This document shows, piece after piece, positions 24,680 through 32,669 of a stretch of 38,660 nucleotides of DNA. The notes below the pieces were generated by a model. It was not told where the DNA came from. It did not search any database and worked only from the letters and a program-made list of their open reading frames with translations. The DNA lies in assembly GCF_002252665.1 (NCBI RefSeq), contig NZ_NQKZ01000018.1, positions 1-38,660 on the forward strand. Direction: 5' to 3'. Position 1 is the stretch's first letter, and every line of letters begins with the position of its first letter. The translations under genes and the position numbers were made by a program. The stretch comes from Synechococcus sp. 8F6 (GTDB lineage: Bacteria > Cyanobacteriota > Cyanobacteriia > PCC-6307 > Cyanobiaceae).

Positions 24680-24930
24680 TCAGCAGCCTTCGTCGACCCG
24701 CACCGGGATGCTGATCGAGTCTCCCGCAGTTCCTGAAAACACACGGATCGCGCCGTTGCCTCCAGAGGTCTCGTATCCCGTGCGTTTGCTCGAGAAGGTG
24801 AGCTCAACCCGATAGCCAGGGATCGGCCATCACCACCGTGCCCACGCCCAGCGCCCAGGTGACAACCACCTTCTGGCTCCAGGGCTTGGCGCCTCGGGGT
24901 GCGGCCTGCCCCTGGCAGCCCATGATCCCC
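24680..24930 (-). pseudogene. Possible frameshifted remnant of a small protein
   Basis: Two adjoining minus-strand frames read like protein. The first gives MGCQGQAAPRGAKPWSQKVV, then VTWALGVGTVVMADPWLSG and stop. The second, overlapping its end, gives GYRVELTFSSKRTGYETSGG, continues NGAIRVFSGTAGDSISIPVR, then VDEGC and stop (24680). Neither alone has a convincing start and length; joined by one frameshift they would form a protein of about 80 residues. No family is recognised. It could also be chance. Confidence 0.3.
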
Positions 24931-24971
24931 GAATCGTCCCGATCAAAGATCTGCAGCGATGGCTGCGCCCT

Positions 24972-25652
24972 TCATGGGTCGGCGTGCAGCGGCCCCACAG
25001 GCGAGCTCCCCAGCTCCACCCCCACAGAATGCATCCGCACGTCCTCGAGATGCGTCAGAAATCCAGTTAAGGCCTGGGTTTCGACCGCCGCCAGCTCCTG
25101 CAGCCGCGCCATGGTGGCCTCACGGCCGAAGCGCGCTTCACACAGCAGCCAATAGAGACCGAAGTGGCGAGCTTCGCTCGTCAGCAGTTCGGAGTAGAGA
25201 TCGCGCAGGGCCACCTCCAGGCTGTGGGCCGCCAGCAGGGCCATGCGCTCATGGCTGCGGGCCTCGATCAAGCCGGCCACCAGGAAGGAATCCAGCATGC
25301 GCTCGGGCGCACCCTTGCGCACCGCCGCCGTGAGCTGGGCGCCATACCCTGGCGCGGGCAGCGGCTTGAGGGCAATGCCGCGCCGCTGCAGCAACTGCAG
25401 CACCAGCTCGAAGTGCTCGAGTTCCTCCCGTGCCAGCGGGCTGAGCGCCGCCGCCAACCCTGCATCGGAGGGGTAGCGGAACATCAACTGCAGGGCCACA
25501 CCGGCCGCCTTGCGCTCGCAGTGGGCGTGATCGATCAGCACCAGATCAGGCCGGGCATTGGCCTGATCCAGCCAGCTTGCGCTGCTGGGGGCCAACAGCC
25601 ACTTGATACGGGCCTGCTCGGCCCTCAGCGCGGGGGTGACGGAGGTGGTCAA
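24972..25652 (-). CDS. miaE: tRNA 2-methylthio-N6-isopentenyladenosine hydroxylase
   Basis: 226 residues, ferritin-like di-iron monooxygenase that hydroxylates ms2i6A at position 37 of tRNAs. Iron ligands sit in [36 protein letters not shown] and [10 protein letters not shown], all present. Length normal. The start ATG overlaps the aroQ stop by four bases (ATGA), and it is the second gene of aroQ-miaE. Confidence 0.95.
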   Translation of the reverse strand: MTTSVTPALRAEQARIKWLLAPSSASWLDQANARPDLVLIDHAHCERKAAGVALQLMFRYPSDAGLAAALSPLAREELEHFELVLQLLQRRGIALKPLPAPGYGAQLTAAVRKGAPERMLDSFLVAGLIEARSHERMALLAAHSLEVALRDLYSELLTSEARHFGLYWLLCEARFGREATMARLQELAAVETQALTGFLTHLEDVRMHSVGVELGSSPVGPLHADP

Positions 25653-26089
25653 GACGAGCTGCGCAGATGAGCCACCAGGCCCTCGAGCGCCAATCGGTAG
25701 CTCCCTGCGCCAAACCCGCAGATCACCCCAACCGCCCGATCAGCGAGATAGGACCCATGCCGAAACGGCTCCCGGGCATGCACGTTGCTCAGGTGCAACT
25801 CCACATAAGGAATGGCCACCCCCAGCAGGGCATCGCGCAGGGCGATCGAGGTGTGGGTGTAGGCGCCGGCGTTGATCAGGATCCCGTCCACGGCGCCGCG
25901 CGCCTGCTGGATGCGATCCACCAGGGCCCCCTCGTGGTTGCTCTGGAAGCAGTCGATCGTGGCCCCCAACTCCACCGCCCGCTGGTGCAGCTCCGCGTTG
26001 ATCTGCTCCAGGCTGGCACTGCCGTACAACCCCGGCTCGCGCGTGCCGAGCAGGTTGAGATTGGGGCCGTGGAGGGCAAGCAGCTGCAT
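25649..26089 (-). CDS. aroQ: Type II 3-dehydroquinate dehydratase
   Basis: 146 residues, third step of the shikimate pathway. [21 protein letters not shown] holds the catalytic Tyr, and [41 protein letters not shown] and [15 protein letters not shown] are the signature blocks with catalytic His and Arg. The ATG at 26089 gives the usual start ([10 protein letters not shown]); the upstream extension overlaps tRNA-Tyr on the other strand and was rejected. Confidence 0.97.
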   Translation of the reverse strand: MQLLALHGPNLNLLGTREPGLYGSASLEQINAELHQRAVELGATIDCFQSNHEGALVDRIQQARGAVDGILINAGAYTHTSIALRDALLGVAIPYVELHLSNVHAREPFRHGSYLADRAVGVICGFGAGSYRLALEGLVAHLRSSS

Positions 26090-26145
26090 GGGGTAAAGGA
26101 AGGTCTCCGGGAGGGGTCGGCTGGTAAGTTCTTCGGGTGTGGTTC

Positions 26146-26227
26146 GGGTCGGTGCCCGAGTGGTTAATGGGGGCGGACTGTAAATCCGCTGGCTCTGCCT
26201 ACGTTGGTTCAAATCCAACCCGGCCCA
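26146..26227 (+). tRNA. trnY: tRNA-Tyr (GTA anticodon)
   Basis: Acceptor GGGTCGG pairs with CCGGCCC (one G-U). Anticodon stem GCGGA CTGTAAA TCCGC, a long variable arm as in bacterial tRNA-Tyr, and T arm GTTGG TTCAAAT CCAAC. CCA is not encoded. Confidence 0.95.
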
Positions 26228-26237
26228 CCTTCCACAT

Positions 26238-26309
<72 letters not shown>

Positions 26310-26368
26310 TACAAAACCGAAGCCGGCACCGGATTCTTCGGCATGATGCAGACAGCGGCACCCGCTCC

Positions 26369-26965
26369 GTGAGTCTGCGTTGCCTGATCGTTGAAGACCA
26401 GGTGATGTTTCTGCAGCTGCTCTGCACGATGTTGCAGGGGCTGCGGGGGTTGGCGGTGGTGGCCACAGCCACAAGCTGCCACGACGGCCTGCTGGCCTGC
26501 CGCCGCCATCGACCCGACATCCTGATCCTGGATCTTGCCCTGCCCGATGGCGATGGCCTGGAGGTGGCCCGGTTTCTGCAGATGCAGCAGCCGCAGGCGC
26601 GAACGCTGGTGCTCTCCGCCCAGGCCGCCAGCTTTGTGTGCCCGGAGGAGCTCGAGCCGATGCTGGTGGGTGTGGTGGACAAAACCTCCACCTACGAAAC
26701 GCTCCAGGGCGTGATCGAGTCGGCCCTGCTGCCGCAGGAGCCCGATACGCCATCCCGCCACCCGGCGATTCCAAGCCTGACGCCCCGCCAGCGGGAGATC
26801 TTCCAGCTGATCGGCCGCGGACTCTCCAACAAAGCCATCGCTGCCTGCACCGGGCTGTCGCTGGCCACGGTGGAGACGCACCGCAAGGCGATTGCCCGCC
26901 GCCTGGGCTGCAGCGGCGCCGAACTGGTGCGGCGGGCGGTGCTGCACCTAGCGCCGATGCCGTGA
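26369..26965 (+). CDS. NarL/LuxR-type response regulator
   Basis: 198 residues. The receiver domain (1-120) has the acidic pair in IVEDQ, phospho-acceptor Asp55 in ILILDLALPDGDG, Ser in TLVLSAQ and Lys in VVDKTS. The C-terminal LuxR HTH domain starts at LTPRQREIFQLIGRGLSNKA and runs through ATVETHRKAIARRLG. The GTG at 26369 gives a clean receiver start; no in-frame ATG is available. A nine-codon open frame, MMQTAAPAP, ends in the GTGA that overlaps this start. Four bases overlap the downstream histidine kinase (GTGA), indicating a cognate two-component pair. The signal and targets are unknown. Confidence 0.9.
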   Translation: MSLRCLIVEDQVMFLQLLCTMLQGLRGLAVVATATSCHDGLLACRRHRPDILILDLALPDGDGLEVARFLQMQQPQARTLVLSAQAASFVCPEELEPMLVGVVDKTSTYETLQGVIESALLPQEPDTPSRHPAIPSLTPRQREIFQLIGRGLSNKAIAACTGLSLATVETHRKAIARRLGCSGAELVRRAVLHLAPMP

Positions 26966-29028
26966 AGCTCCCCTCCCCTCCCAGCCAGCGCCTGCGCGAC
27001 CGCATCATCTGGGCCACCAGCCTGCAGCTGCTGCTGGTGAGCAGCGCGGTGGGCGGCATGGCCTACTTCAGCGGCCAGCGCAGCGGCCTCAGCTTCACCG
27101 ATGCCCTGCGCCAGCAGGATGCCATCACCGACCTCTCCGAGCAGCTCTCAAGCCGGTTGCAGGCCCCGCAACTGATCAACAACCTCAACGTGCTCGCCAT
27201 CCGGCAAGGCCAGCTCTCGCTGACGGATTTCGAGGCCATGGGGCAGCGGTTCTGGAGCCAGATGCAGCTGTTCCCGGTGGGCTACATCAACTTCGGCAAC
27301 CCAGCCGGCGAATTCATCGGGGTGGAGCGGCTCGAGAACGGCGCCTTCGTGCTCAATGAGGACGCCATCGCCAGCCCCCTCGGCAAAGGGACCCTGGGCG
27401 TGTACGCCCAGGGGGCAAAAGGGGAGCGGGGGGCCTTGCTCGAGACCGTGCCTGGCATGACCACCGCGCACGAGGAAGCCTGGTACGTGGAGACGGTGAA
27501 GGCGGGCAAAGCCAGCTGGAGCTCGATCTACCAATGGGAAGACAAACCCGCGGTGCTGGCGATCTCCTACAACCAGCCCCTCTATGGGCCCAATCGCCAG
27601 CTGCTCGGCGTGATCGGCGTCGACTTCGTGCTCAGCCAGCTCAACACCTGGCTGGCGGAGGTGTGGAAAGACGTGCGCGGCTTTGCCCTGATCGTGGAGC
27701 CCGACGGCATGGTGGTGGCCAGCTCCCGGCCAGCCTTCACCAGCATCGGCACGGGAGACGCCACCCGCCGGGTCCGCATCGATCAACTCCCCGATCCCCT
27801 GGTGCAAGCCGCCAGCCGCAACCTGTTCCGCCAGGGCCGCAACGGCTCCCTCCAGCCCCGAACCGAGCAGACCGGCCCCCACACCACCGATCAAGACGGC
27901 CACACGTTCTTGCTCGACCTCAATCCCTGGGGGCAACGGGAAGGGCTCAACTGGCTGCTGATCACCGCCAACCAGTCCGACCAGGCGGTTCAGGCCAGCC
28001 AGCGCTTCGCCCTGATTGCCCTGCTGCTCTCCCTGGCCGCCGTGGCCGCTGCGGTGGTCGTGACCATCCGGGTGGGCGACTGGCTGCTGGGTCCGCTCGA
28101 GGTGTTGCGACGGCGTTGTGGGGAGGCCGCCACCCAGGTGACGCCCACAACAGCCGATCTGGTTTTCGACCCGAAGTTGCCCGCCGGCAGCGCCATTGAA
28201 ATCGAGGCGGTATCCCAGGCCTTCGGCGCCCTGGTGGAGCGACTCACCCAGGCCAGGCGGCAGCTGGCAGAGGCCATGGAGCGGGAACGCCTCAAGGACG
28301 CCCAAACCGTGCTGGTGCTGGAGGACAAGCTCAAAAGCAGCCTGCAGGCCGCCGCCGTCGCCCATGAGATCAACCTGCCCCTCAGCACCCTGCTCCTCAA
28401 CAGCAAGCTGCTGCTGGAGCAGGGCGATGCTCCGCTGGCCCAACCCCTGCAGGAACCGCTGCGGGCCATCGCCGCCAACGCCGATGCGGTGGTGGCGACG
28501 ATCGAGAAGATGCGCAGCCTGCTGCGCAACGTGCAAACCCACCACCAGCTGCTCAACCTGGCCCACGTGACCCGCAATGCCCTGCTCTACGCGGCACCCA
28601 GCCTCCAGGCCGCCGGCGTCACGGTGCAGCGCCAGGGGTTGGACCAGAGCTGGGCCGTGATGGGCGATGCGGCCCAGATCCAGATCGCCGTGGTCAACCT
28701 GCTGCGCAACGCCCTGGAAGCCCTGGAGAGCGCGGGGGGCGGCGTGGATGGCGCCCCGGCCACGGTGGTGGTGGGCCTTCGGCGCAATGCCGACACGGTG
28801 GTGCTGACCGTGGCGGACAACGGCCCGGGCTTCCAGGCGCCGGAGACAGACCTTGAGCCCCTAGCCACCAGCAAGCCCACCGGCAGCGGCCTGGGATTGT
28901 TCGTGGTTCAGACCACCATGGAGAACCACCATGGCCAGGTGGTGGTGGGTCGCTCGCCCCTGGGAGGCGCCGCGGTGCAGCTGATCTTTCCAGTGGCTGA
29001 TCGTTCCAGTGGCGGCCCTACCCACTAA
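26962..29028 (+). CDS. Sensor histidine kinase with extracytoplasmic Cache-like domain
   Basis: 688 residues. Helix 1 (about 14-36) and helix 2 (about 349-372) enclose a 310-residue periplasmic domain with Cache-type blocks: YINFGNPAGEFIGVERLENG, WYVETVKAGKASWSSIYQWE, LAISYNQPLYGPNRQLLGVI and GFALIVEPDGMVVAS. A HAMP-like stretch and coiled coil (QARRQLAEAMERERLKDAQT) lead to the H box AVAHEINLPLSTLLLN with His468. The catalytic domain has NLLRNALEAL (N box), VADNGPGF (G1) and SGLGLFVVQ (G2). The ligand is unknown; Cache domains commonly bind small organic molecules. The gene starts with GTG overlapping the regulator stop. Confidence 0.9.
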   Translation: MKLPSPPSQRLRDRIIWATSLQLLLVSSAVGGMAYFSGQRSGLSFTDALRQQDAITDLSEQLSSRLQAPQLINNLNVLAIRQGQLSLTDFEAMGQRFWSQMQLFPVGYINFGNPAGEFIGVERLENGAFVLNEDAIASPLGKGTLGVYAQGAKGERGALLETVPGMTTAHEEAWYVETVKAGKASWSSIYQWEDKPAVLAISYNQPLYGPNRQLLGVIGVDFVLSQLNTWLAEVWKDVRGFALIVEPDGMVVASSRPAFTSIGTGDATRRVRIDQLPDPLVQAASRNLFRQGRNGSLQPRTEQTGPHTTDQDGHTFLLDLNPWGQREGLNWLLITANQSDQAVQASQRFALIALLLSLAAVAAAVVVTIRVGDWLLGPLEVLRRRCGEAATQVTPTTADLVFDPKLPAGSAIEIEAVSQAFGALVERLTQARRQLAEAMERERLKDAQTVLVLEDKLKSSLQAAAVAHEINLPLSTLLLNSKLLLEQGDAPLAQPLQEPLRAIAANADAVVATIEKMRSLLRNVQTHHQLLNLAHVTRNALLYAAPSLQAAGVTVQRQGLDQSWAVMGDAAQIQIAVVNLLRNALEALESAGGGVDGAPATVVVGLRRNADTVVLTVADNGPGFQAPETDLEPLATSKPTGSGLGLFVVQTTMENHHGQVVVGRSPLGGAAVQLIFPVADRSSGGPTH

Positions 29029-29101
29029 CGGGTAATCCACAAGCCGGGGCGCCTCACGAATTCATACGGTCGCAGCGCTGCAAAAGCATGCTTGTGACGG
29101 T

Positions 29102-29842
29102 ATGCGCGACATCCTGATCGACGGCGTACCGATCCTGGATCTGCTGGAGATCACGGGCAGCACCAGCCGCGTGGCGACCCTCAGCAACTGCGACCAGAGT
29201 TCCGTCTCGCGCCTCTACCGCCATGCCAGCGAGCAGCTGGGGCTGGACTTCCGCAAGAGCCAGGGCCGCTACCGAGCCCATGCCAACCAGGCTGTTCTGC
29301 GATCCCTGCGCCACACCGCCCAGCTGCTGCGCCTGGCCAGGGGCAGCCGTCAGCTGCAGTGGCTGGGCCATTTCGACAGCCCCCTGCCGCAGGAATGGCT
29401 GGCAGAAGAGCGCAGCCTGGAACTGCTGCGCGAGCGGGTGCTGGATCTGGCCGTCCTCGCCGACCCGAATGGATTGGCCCCCACCTGGAGCGACCACAGC
29501 CAACCCTTCCCCTTCGGCGACTGGGTGGTGGTGGGGCTGACCCGAGCAGCGCAACCCCTGCGGCCCGCTGCCGTCGTGCTGCGGCACGACAACCTGGAGC
29601 AACCGGCACTGCAGGAGCTCATCGGCCAGCTCCGCACCGATGTGTTGCGCACCGATGTTTTGCGCATGGAGCACCGACCATTTGCCAGGGTGGATGCCCT
29701 TGATGTCTGCCATGACCTCCCCCCCGCTCCTGGCAACTCCGATCGCGGCGATGCGGGCACCGGTCAGTGCCGGGCTGAGCCGCAGCCTGGCCTGGCGCCT
29801 GGAGCAGCTCGATCGCCTGGCAGCACTGCTCAGCCAGCATGA
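29102..29842 (+). CDS. LysR-like HTH protein with run-on C-terminus
   Basis: The N-terminal 80 residues resemble a LysR-type winged HTH: DLLEITGSTSRVATLSNCDQSSVSRLYRHASEQL and a positively charged wing with FRKSQGRYRAH. The motif is written here over 20 residues only in two pieces, ITGSTSRVATLSN and CDQSSVSRLYRHASEQLG. The middle (90-185) lacks a full periplasmic-binding-like effector domain, so this is a short form. After about residue 195 the protein turns into Pro/Gly/Ala-rich sequence that overlaps the aldehyde dehydrogenase by 131 bases in another frame; the original stop was probably lost. A 15-base tandem duplication is nearby. Likely a local regulator of the next gene. Confidence 0.6.
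   Translation: MRDILIDGVPILDLLEITGSTSRVATLSNCDQSSVSRLYRHASEQLGLDFRKSQGRYRAHANQAVLRSLRHTAQLLRLARGSRQLQWLGHFDSPLPQEWLAEERSLELLRERVLDLAVLADPNGLAPTWSDHSQPFPFGDWVVVGLTRAAQPLRPAAVVLRHDNLEQPALQELIGQLRTDVLRTDVLRMEHRPFARVDALDVCHDLPPAPGNSDRGDAGTGQCRAEPQPGLAPGAARSPGSTAQPA
29633..29662 (+). repeat. 15-base tandem duplication
   Basis: CGCACCGATGTGTTG is followed by CGCACCGATGTTTTG with one mismatch, giving RTDVLRTDVL in the HTH protein. It lies 50 bases before the aldehyde dehydrogenase start. Confidence 0.8.
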
Positions 29843-31100
29843 AGCGGAGGTGCTTGAGGCCCTGGCCGCCGACCTGGGCAAGCCTCCCCTCGAGGCCACC
29901 TTCGAACTGATCGCGGTGCGCCAGGAGCTGGCTCTCACCCGCCGGAAGCTGAAGGGCTGGATGGCCCCGCGGGCGATGGGGCTGGATCTGGCCCTGCGGC
30001 CGGGGCAAGCCTGGGTGCAGGCCGAACCCCTGGGCTGCGTGTTGATCATCGGCCCCTGGAACTACCCCTTCCAGCTCTGCCTGCACCCCCTGGTGAGTGC
30101 TCTGGCGGCAGGCAACGCCGCCGTGCTCAAGCCATCCGAGCACGCGCCTCGCACCGCGGAGCTGCTGGCCCGCGCCATCCCGGCGGCTTTCCCCGCCGAG
30201 GTGGTGCAGGTGGTCACCGGCGATGGGGCGGTGGCCGCCAAGCTGCTTGAGGAGCAGTTCGACCACATCTTCTTCACCGGTGGCGGCCGGGTGGGTCGAC
30301 TGGTGATGGCCGCCGCGGCCCGCCACCTCACCCCGGTCACCCTGGAGCTCGGCGGCAAAAGCCCGGCCATCGTGCTCGCCGATGCCGACATCGCCACCAC
30401 CGCTCGGCGTCTGGCCTGGGGGAAGGGACTCAACGCCGGCCAAACCTGCATCGCCCCCGACCACGTGCTGGTGCAGGCTCCCCTTCAGGGAGAACTGGTG
30501 GCCGCCATCGCCTCCGAATGGACCCGCTTCTACGGCGCCGATCCACTGGAGAGCGACGATCTCGGCTGCATCGTCAACGATGCCCAGTTCGAACGGCTGG
30601 AGACCCTGCTGGCAGGCGCGCGCCAACGGGGCCAGGTGCTGGTGGGGGGCCGCAGCGATGCCGCGCGGCGGCGGATCGAACCCACCGTGGTGGCCGTGGC
30701 CTCCGGCGACGATCCGCTGATGCAGGAGGAGCTGTTCGGCCCGATCCTGCCGGTGCAGCAGGTGGCCGATCTCGACGCGGCTCTCGTGGAGGTGCGCAGC
30801 AGGCCCAAGCCCCTGGCCCTGTATCTGTTCAGCCCCAACCGCAGCGCCCAGGAGCGCACCCTCACCACCACCAGCTCGGGTGGGGTGGGGTTCAACGACG
30901 TGGTGCTGCAGGCCGGCGCCGCCGCCCTGCCTTTTGGGGGGGTGGGGGAGAGCGGCATGGGCAGCTACCACGGCCACACCGGCTTTCTCACCTTCTCGCA
31001 CCAGCGCACGGTGCTGCGGCGCCCCTTCTGGCTGGATCTGCCCTTCCGCTACCCCCCCTATGCCGGCAAGCTGGGACTGGTGAAACGGTTGCTGGGCTGA
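29712..31100 (+). CDS. Class 3 (fatty) aldehyde dehydrogenase
   Basis: 462 residues. NAD(P)+-dependent oxidation of aldehydes to acids; the short class-3 length and the C-terminal YPPYAGKLGLVKRLLG match the fatty aldehyde/apocarotenal dehydrogenases of cyanobacteria (as Synechocystis Slr0091). Landmarks are VLIIGPWNYPFQL, FFTGGGRVGRLVMAAA (cofactor loop), LELGGKSPAIV with general-base Glu212, NAGQTCIAPDHVL with catalytic Cys246, and EELFGPILPV. The ATG at 29712 was chosen over ATG 29640, which lies inside the preceding HTH gene and adds Cys/Trp-rich residues. Substrate is inferred from family only. Confidence 0.9.
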   Translation: MTSPPLLATPIAAMRAPVSAGLSRSLAWRLEQLDRLAALLSQHEAEVLEALAADLGKPPLEATFELIAVRQELALTRRKLKGWMAPRAMGLDLALRPGQAWVQAEPLGCVLIIGPWNYPFQLCLHPLVSALAAGNAAVLKPSEHAPRTAELLARAIPAAFPAEVVQVVTGDGAVAAKLLEEQFDHIFFTGGGRVGRLVMAAAARHLTPVTLELGGKSPAIVLADADIATTARRLAWGKGLNAGQTCIAPDHVLVQAPLQGELVAAIASEWTRFYGADPLESDDLGCIVNDAQFERLETLLAGARQRGQVLVGGRSDAARRRIEPTVVAVASGDDPLMQEELFGPILPVQQVADLDAALVEVRSRPKPLALYLFSPNRSAQERTLTTTSSGGVGFNDVVLQAGAAALPFGGVGESGMGSYHGHTGFLTFSHQRTVLRRPFWLDLPFRYPPYAGKLGLVKRLLG

Positions 31101-31216
31101 TCGGGAGTCGCTGATCGCGCTGGGCCGATCAGAACCTTTGATGCGCCGAAGGTCATCCGGGGGCTGGATCGGCCCGGGCGGCCCCCTTAACGTTCCAGCA
31201 TCTATCAGTGGTGCCG

Positions 31217-32656
31217 ATGCGTCGCTCACTTGCCGCCCTGGCCCTAGCAGTGGTGTTGCCCCTGCCCAGCCTGGCTCCCGCAGCGGCCTTGGCCAATGTG
31301 GTGGTGAGGCCGGGCGAAACCCTCTCGGAAATCGCCGAGCGCCACGGGGTCAGCCTCACCCGGCTGATGCAAGCCAACGGCATCACCAACCCCAATCTGG
31401 TGGTGGCCGGTCAGAAGCTGGTGCTGCCAGGAGCCCGAAGCACGGCAGCGGCCAGCGGTGGTGCCCGCAGCGGCAGCATCACCGTGCAGCCGGGTGAAAC
31501 CCTCTCGGAAATCGCCGCCCGTCAGGGCGTCAGCCTCACCCAGCTGATGCAGGCCAACGGCATCACCAACCCCAACCTGGTGGTAGCCGGCCAGAAGCTG
31601 GTGGTGCCCGGAGCCCGAAGCAGCGCCAGCGCAGCCGCACCCCGCCCCTTGCCCACGGCGCCGTACACCATCAAAAGCGGTGAAACCCTCTCGGAAATCG
31701 CCGATCGCTTTGGCACCAGCACCGAGCGCCTGATCCAGCTCAACCAGATCAGCAACCCCAACATGGTGGTGGCTGGAACCCGTCTGGCCATCCCCGGTCG
31801 GCCCTCCTCGGCACCGGCAGCCCGCAGCAGCGCCACCCCACGCAACGCCAAGGAGCACGTGGTGCGCAGCGGCGAAAACCTCTCCACCATCGCCGACAGC
31901 TACGGCCTGCCCGTCGAAAAGCTGGTGGCCATCAACAAGATCAGCGACCCCAACCTGGTCGTCTCCGGCACCCGGTTGAAACTGCAAGCCCCACCCCCGG
32001 TCAAGGCTCCCGCCAAAGCCGCCGCCAAAGCACCCGCTCAAGCCGCAGCCAAACCCGTCGCCCAGCCCAAGCCCAAACCGGTCGTGACGCCGGCAGCCCA
32101 ATCCACGGCCACGGTGCAGCCGATCGTTCAGCCGACAGTGCAACCGACGGTGCAGCCCACACCCCAAGCCACCCCCCAACCCGCTGCCGCAGCGCCAGCT
32201 GCAGCCCAGGCCGTGGCGACGGCCCAGCCAACCAGCCGCATCGCCGCAGCCACCACTGGCACTGCAGCCACCACAGCCGTTGCCGCGGCCACCGCCACTC
32301 CCCAAACGGCCACCCCCAAGCCAGCCACCACCAAGCCGGTGAACACCGCCACCCGAGCCGCCACAACAACGCAGCCGAGCACCACCAGCAAGGCCGGCAG
32401 CAGCAAGCCCCAGGGCCCCGACTGGCGCAGCTACGGCCCACTCCAGGTCGACTGGGCCAATTGGCAGCCCATGGGCGGTAGCTATGTGGCCCCGACCCTC
32501 AACGGCGACGGCAAACCTGTCTATCTGGCGGTCAACTGTGGGGCCCGCAAACTGAATGCCACCAGCCAGTCGGGGCAGTGGAAGAGCTGGGATGCTCCCC
32601 AAACCGACTTCGAAGAACAGCTGATCAGCGACATCTGCAAGGCTCGGGGCAGCTAA
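31217..32656 (+). CDS. Exported protein with four LysM domains
   Basis: 479 residues. Signal peptide RRSLAALALAVVLPLPSLAP...ALA. Four LysM domains follow, about residues 29-72, 89-132, 152-195 and 215-257, each with a GETLSEIA-type start (the last GENLSTIA) and N-x-NLVV-G end; LysM binds peptidoglycan N-acetylglucosamine. A 130-residue Ala/Pro/Thr/Gln-rich linker with QPTVQPTVQPT repeats leads to a compact C-terminal domain (about 400-479: WRSYGPLQVDWANWQPM, YLAVNCGARKLNATSQSGQW) of unknown role. GTG 31208 is an alternative start. Probably a cell-wall-bound protein; the C-terminal domain is not a peptidase I recognise. Confidence 0.85.
   Translation: MRRSLAALALAVVLPLPSLAPAAALANVVVRPGETLSEIAERHGVSLTRLMQANGITNPNLVVAGQKLVLPGARSTAAASGGARSGSITVQPGETLSEIAARQGVSLTQLMQANGITNPNLVVAGQKLVVPGARSSASAAAPRPLPTAPYTIKSGETLSEIADRFGTSTERLIQLNQISNPNMVVAGTRLAIPGRPSSAPAARSSATPRNAKEHVVRSGENLSTIADSYGLPVEKLVAINKISDPNLVVSGTRLKLQAPPPVKAPAKAAAKAPAQAAAKPVAQPKPKPVVTPAAQSTATVQPIVQPTVQPTVQPTPQATPQPAAAAPAAAQAVATAQPTSRIAAATTGTAATTAVAAATATPQTATPKPATTKPVNTATRAATTTQPSTTSKAGSSKPQGPDWRSYGPLQVDWANWQPMGGSYVAPTLNGDGKPVYLAVNCGARKLNATSQSGQWKSWDAPQTDFEEQLISDICKARGS
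31304..31621 (+). repeat. Recent duplication of LysM-coding DNA
   Basis: The 138-base units at 31304-31441 and 31484-31621, which encode LysM 1 and LysM 2, differ at about 15 positions by hand count, mostly synonymous. LysM 3 and 4 are much more divergent. Confidence 0.85.
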
Positions 32657-32669
32657 TACCCCAGCCGCC

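Noticed and set aside
26638-26961. Upstream extension of the histidine kinase into the regulator gene
   Set aside because: Out-of-frame reading of the response regulator; the GTG at 26962 gives the expected membrane-anchored N-terminus.
29619-31229. 536-residue minus-strand frame opposite the aldehyde dehydrogenase
   Set aside because: Shadow frame of a conserved enzyme with skewed His/Gln/Gly composition and no recognisable domain.
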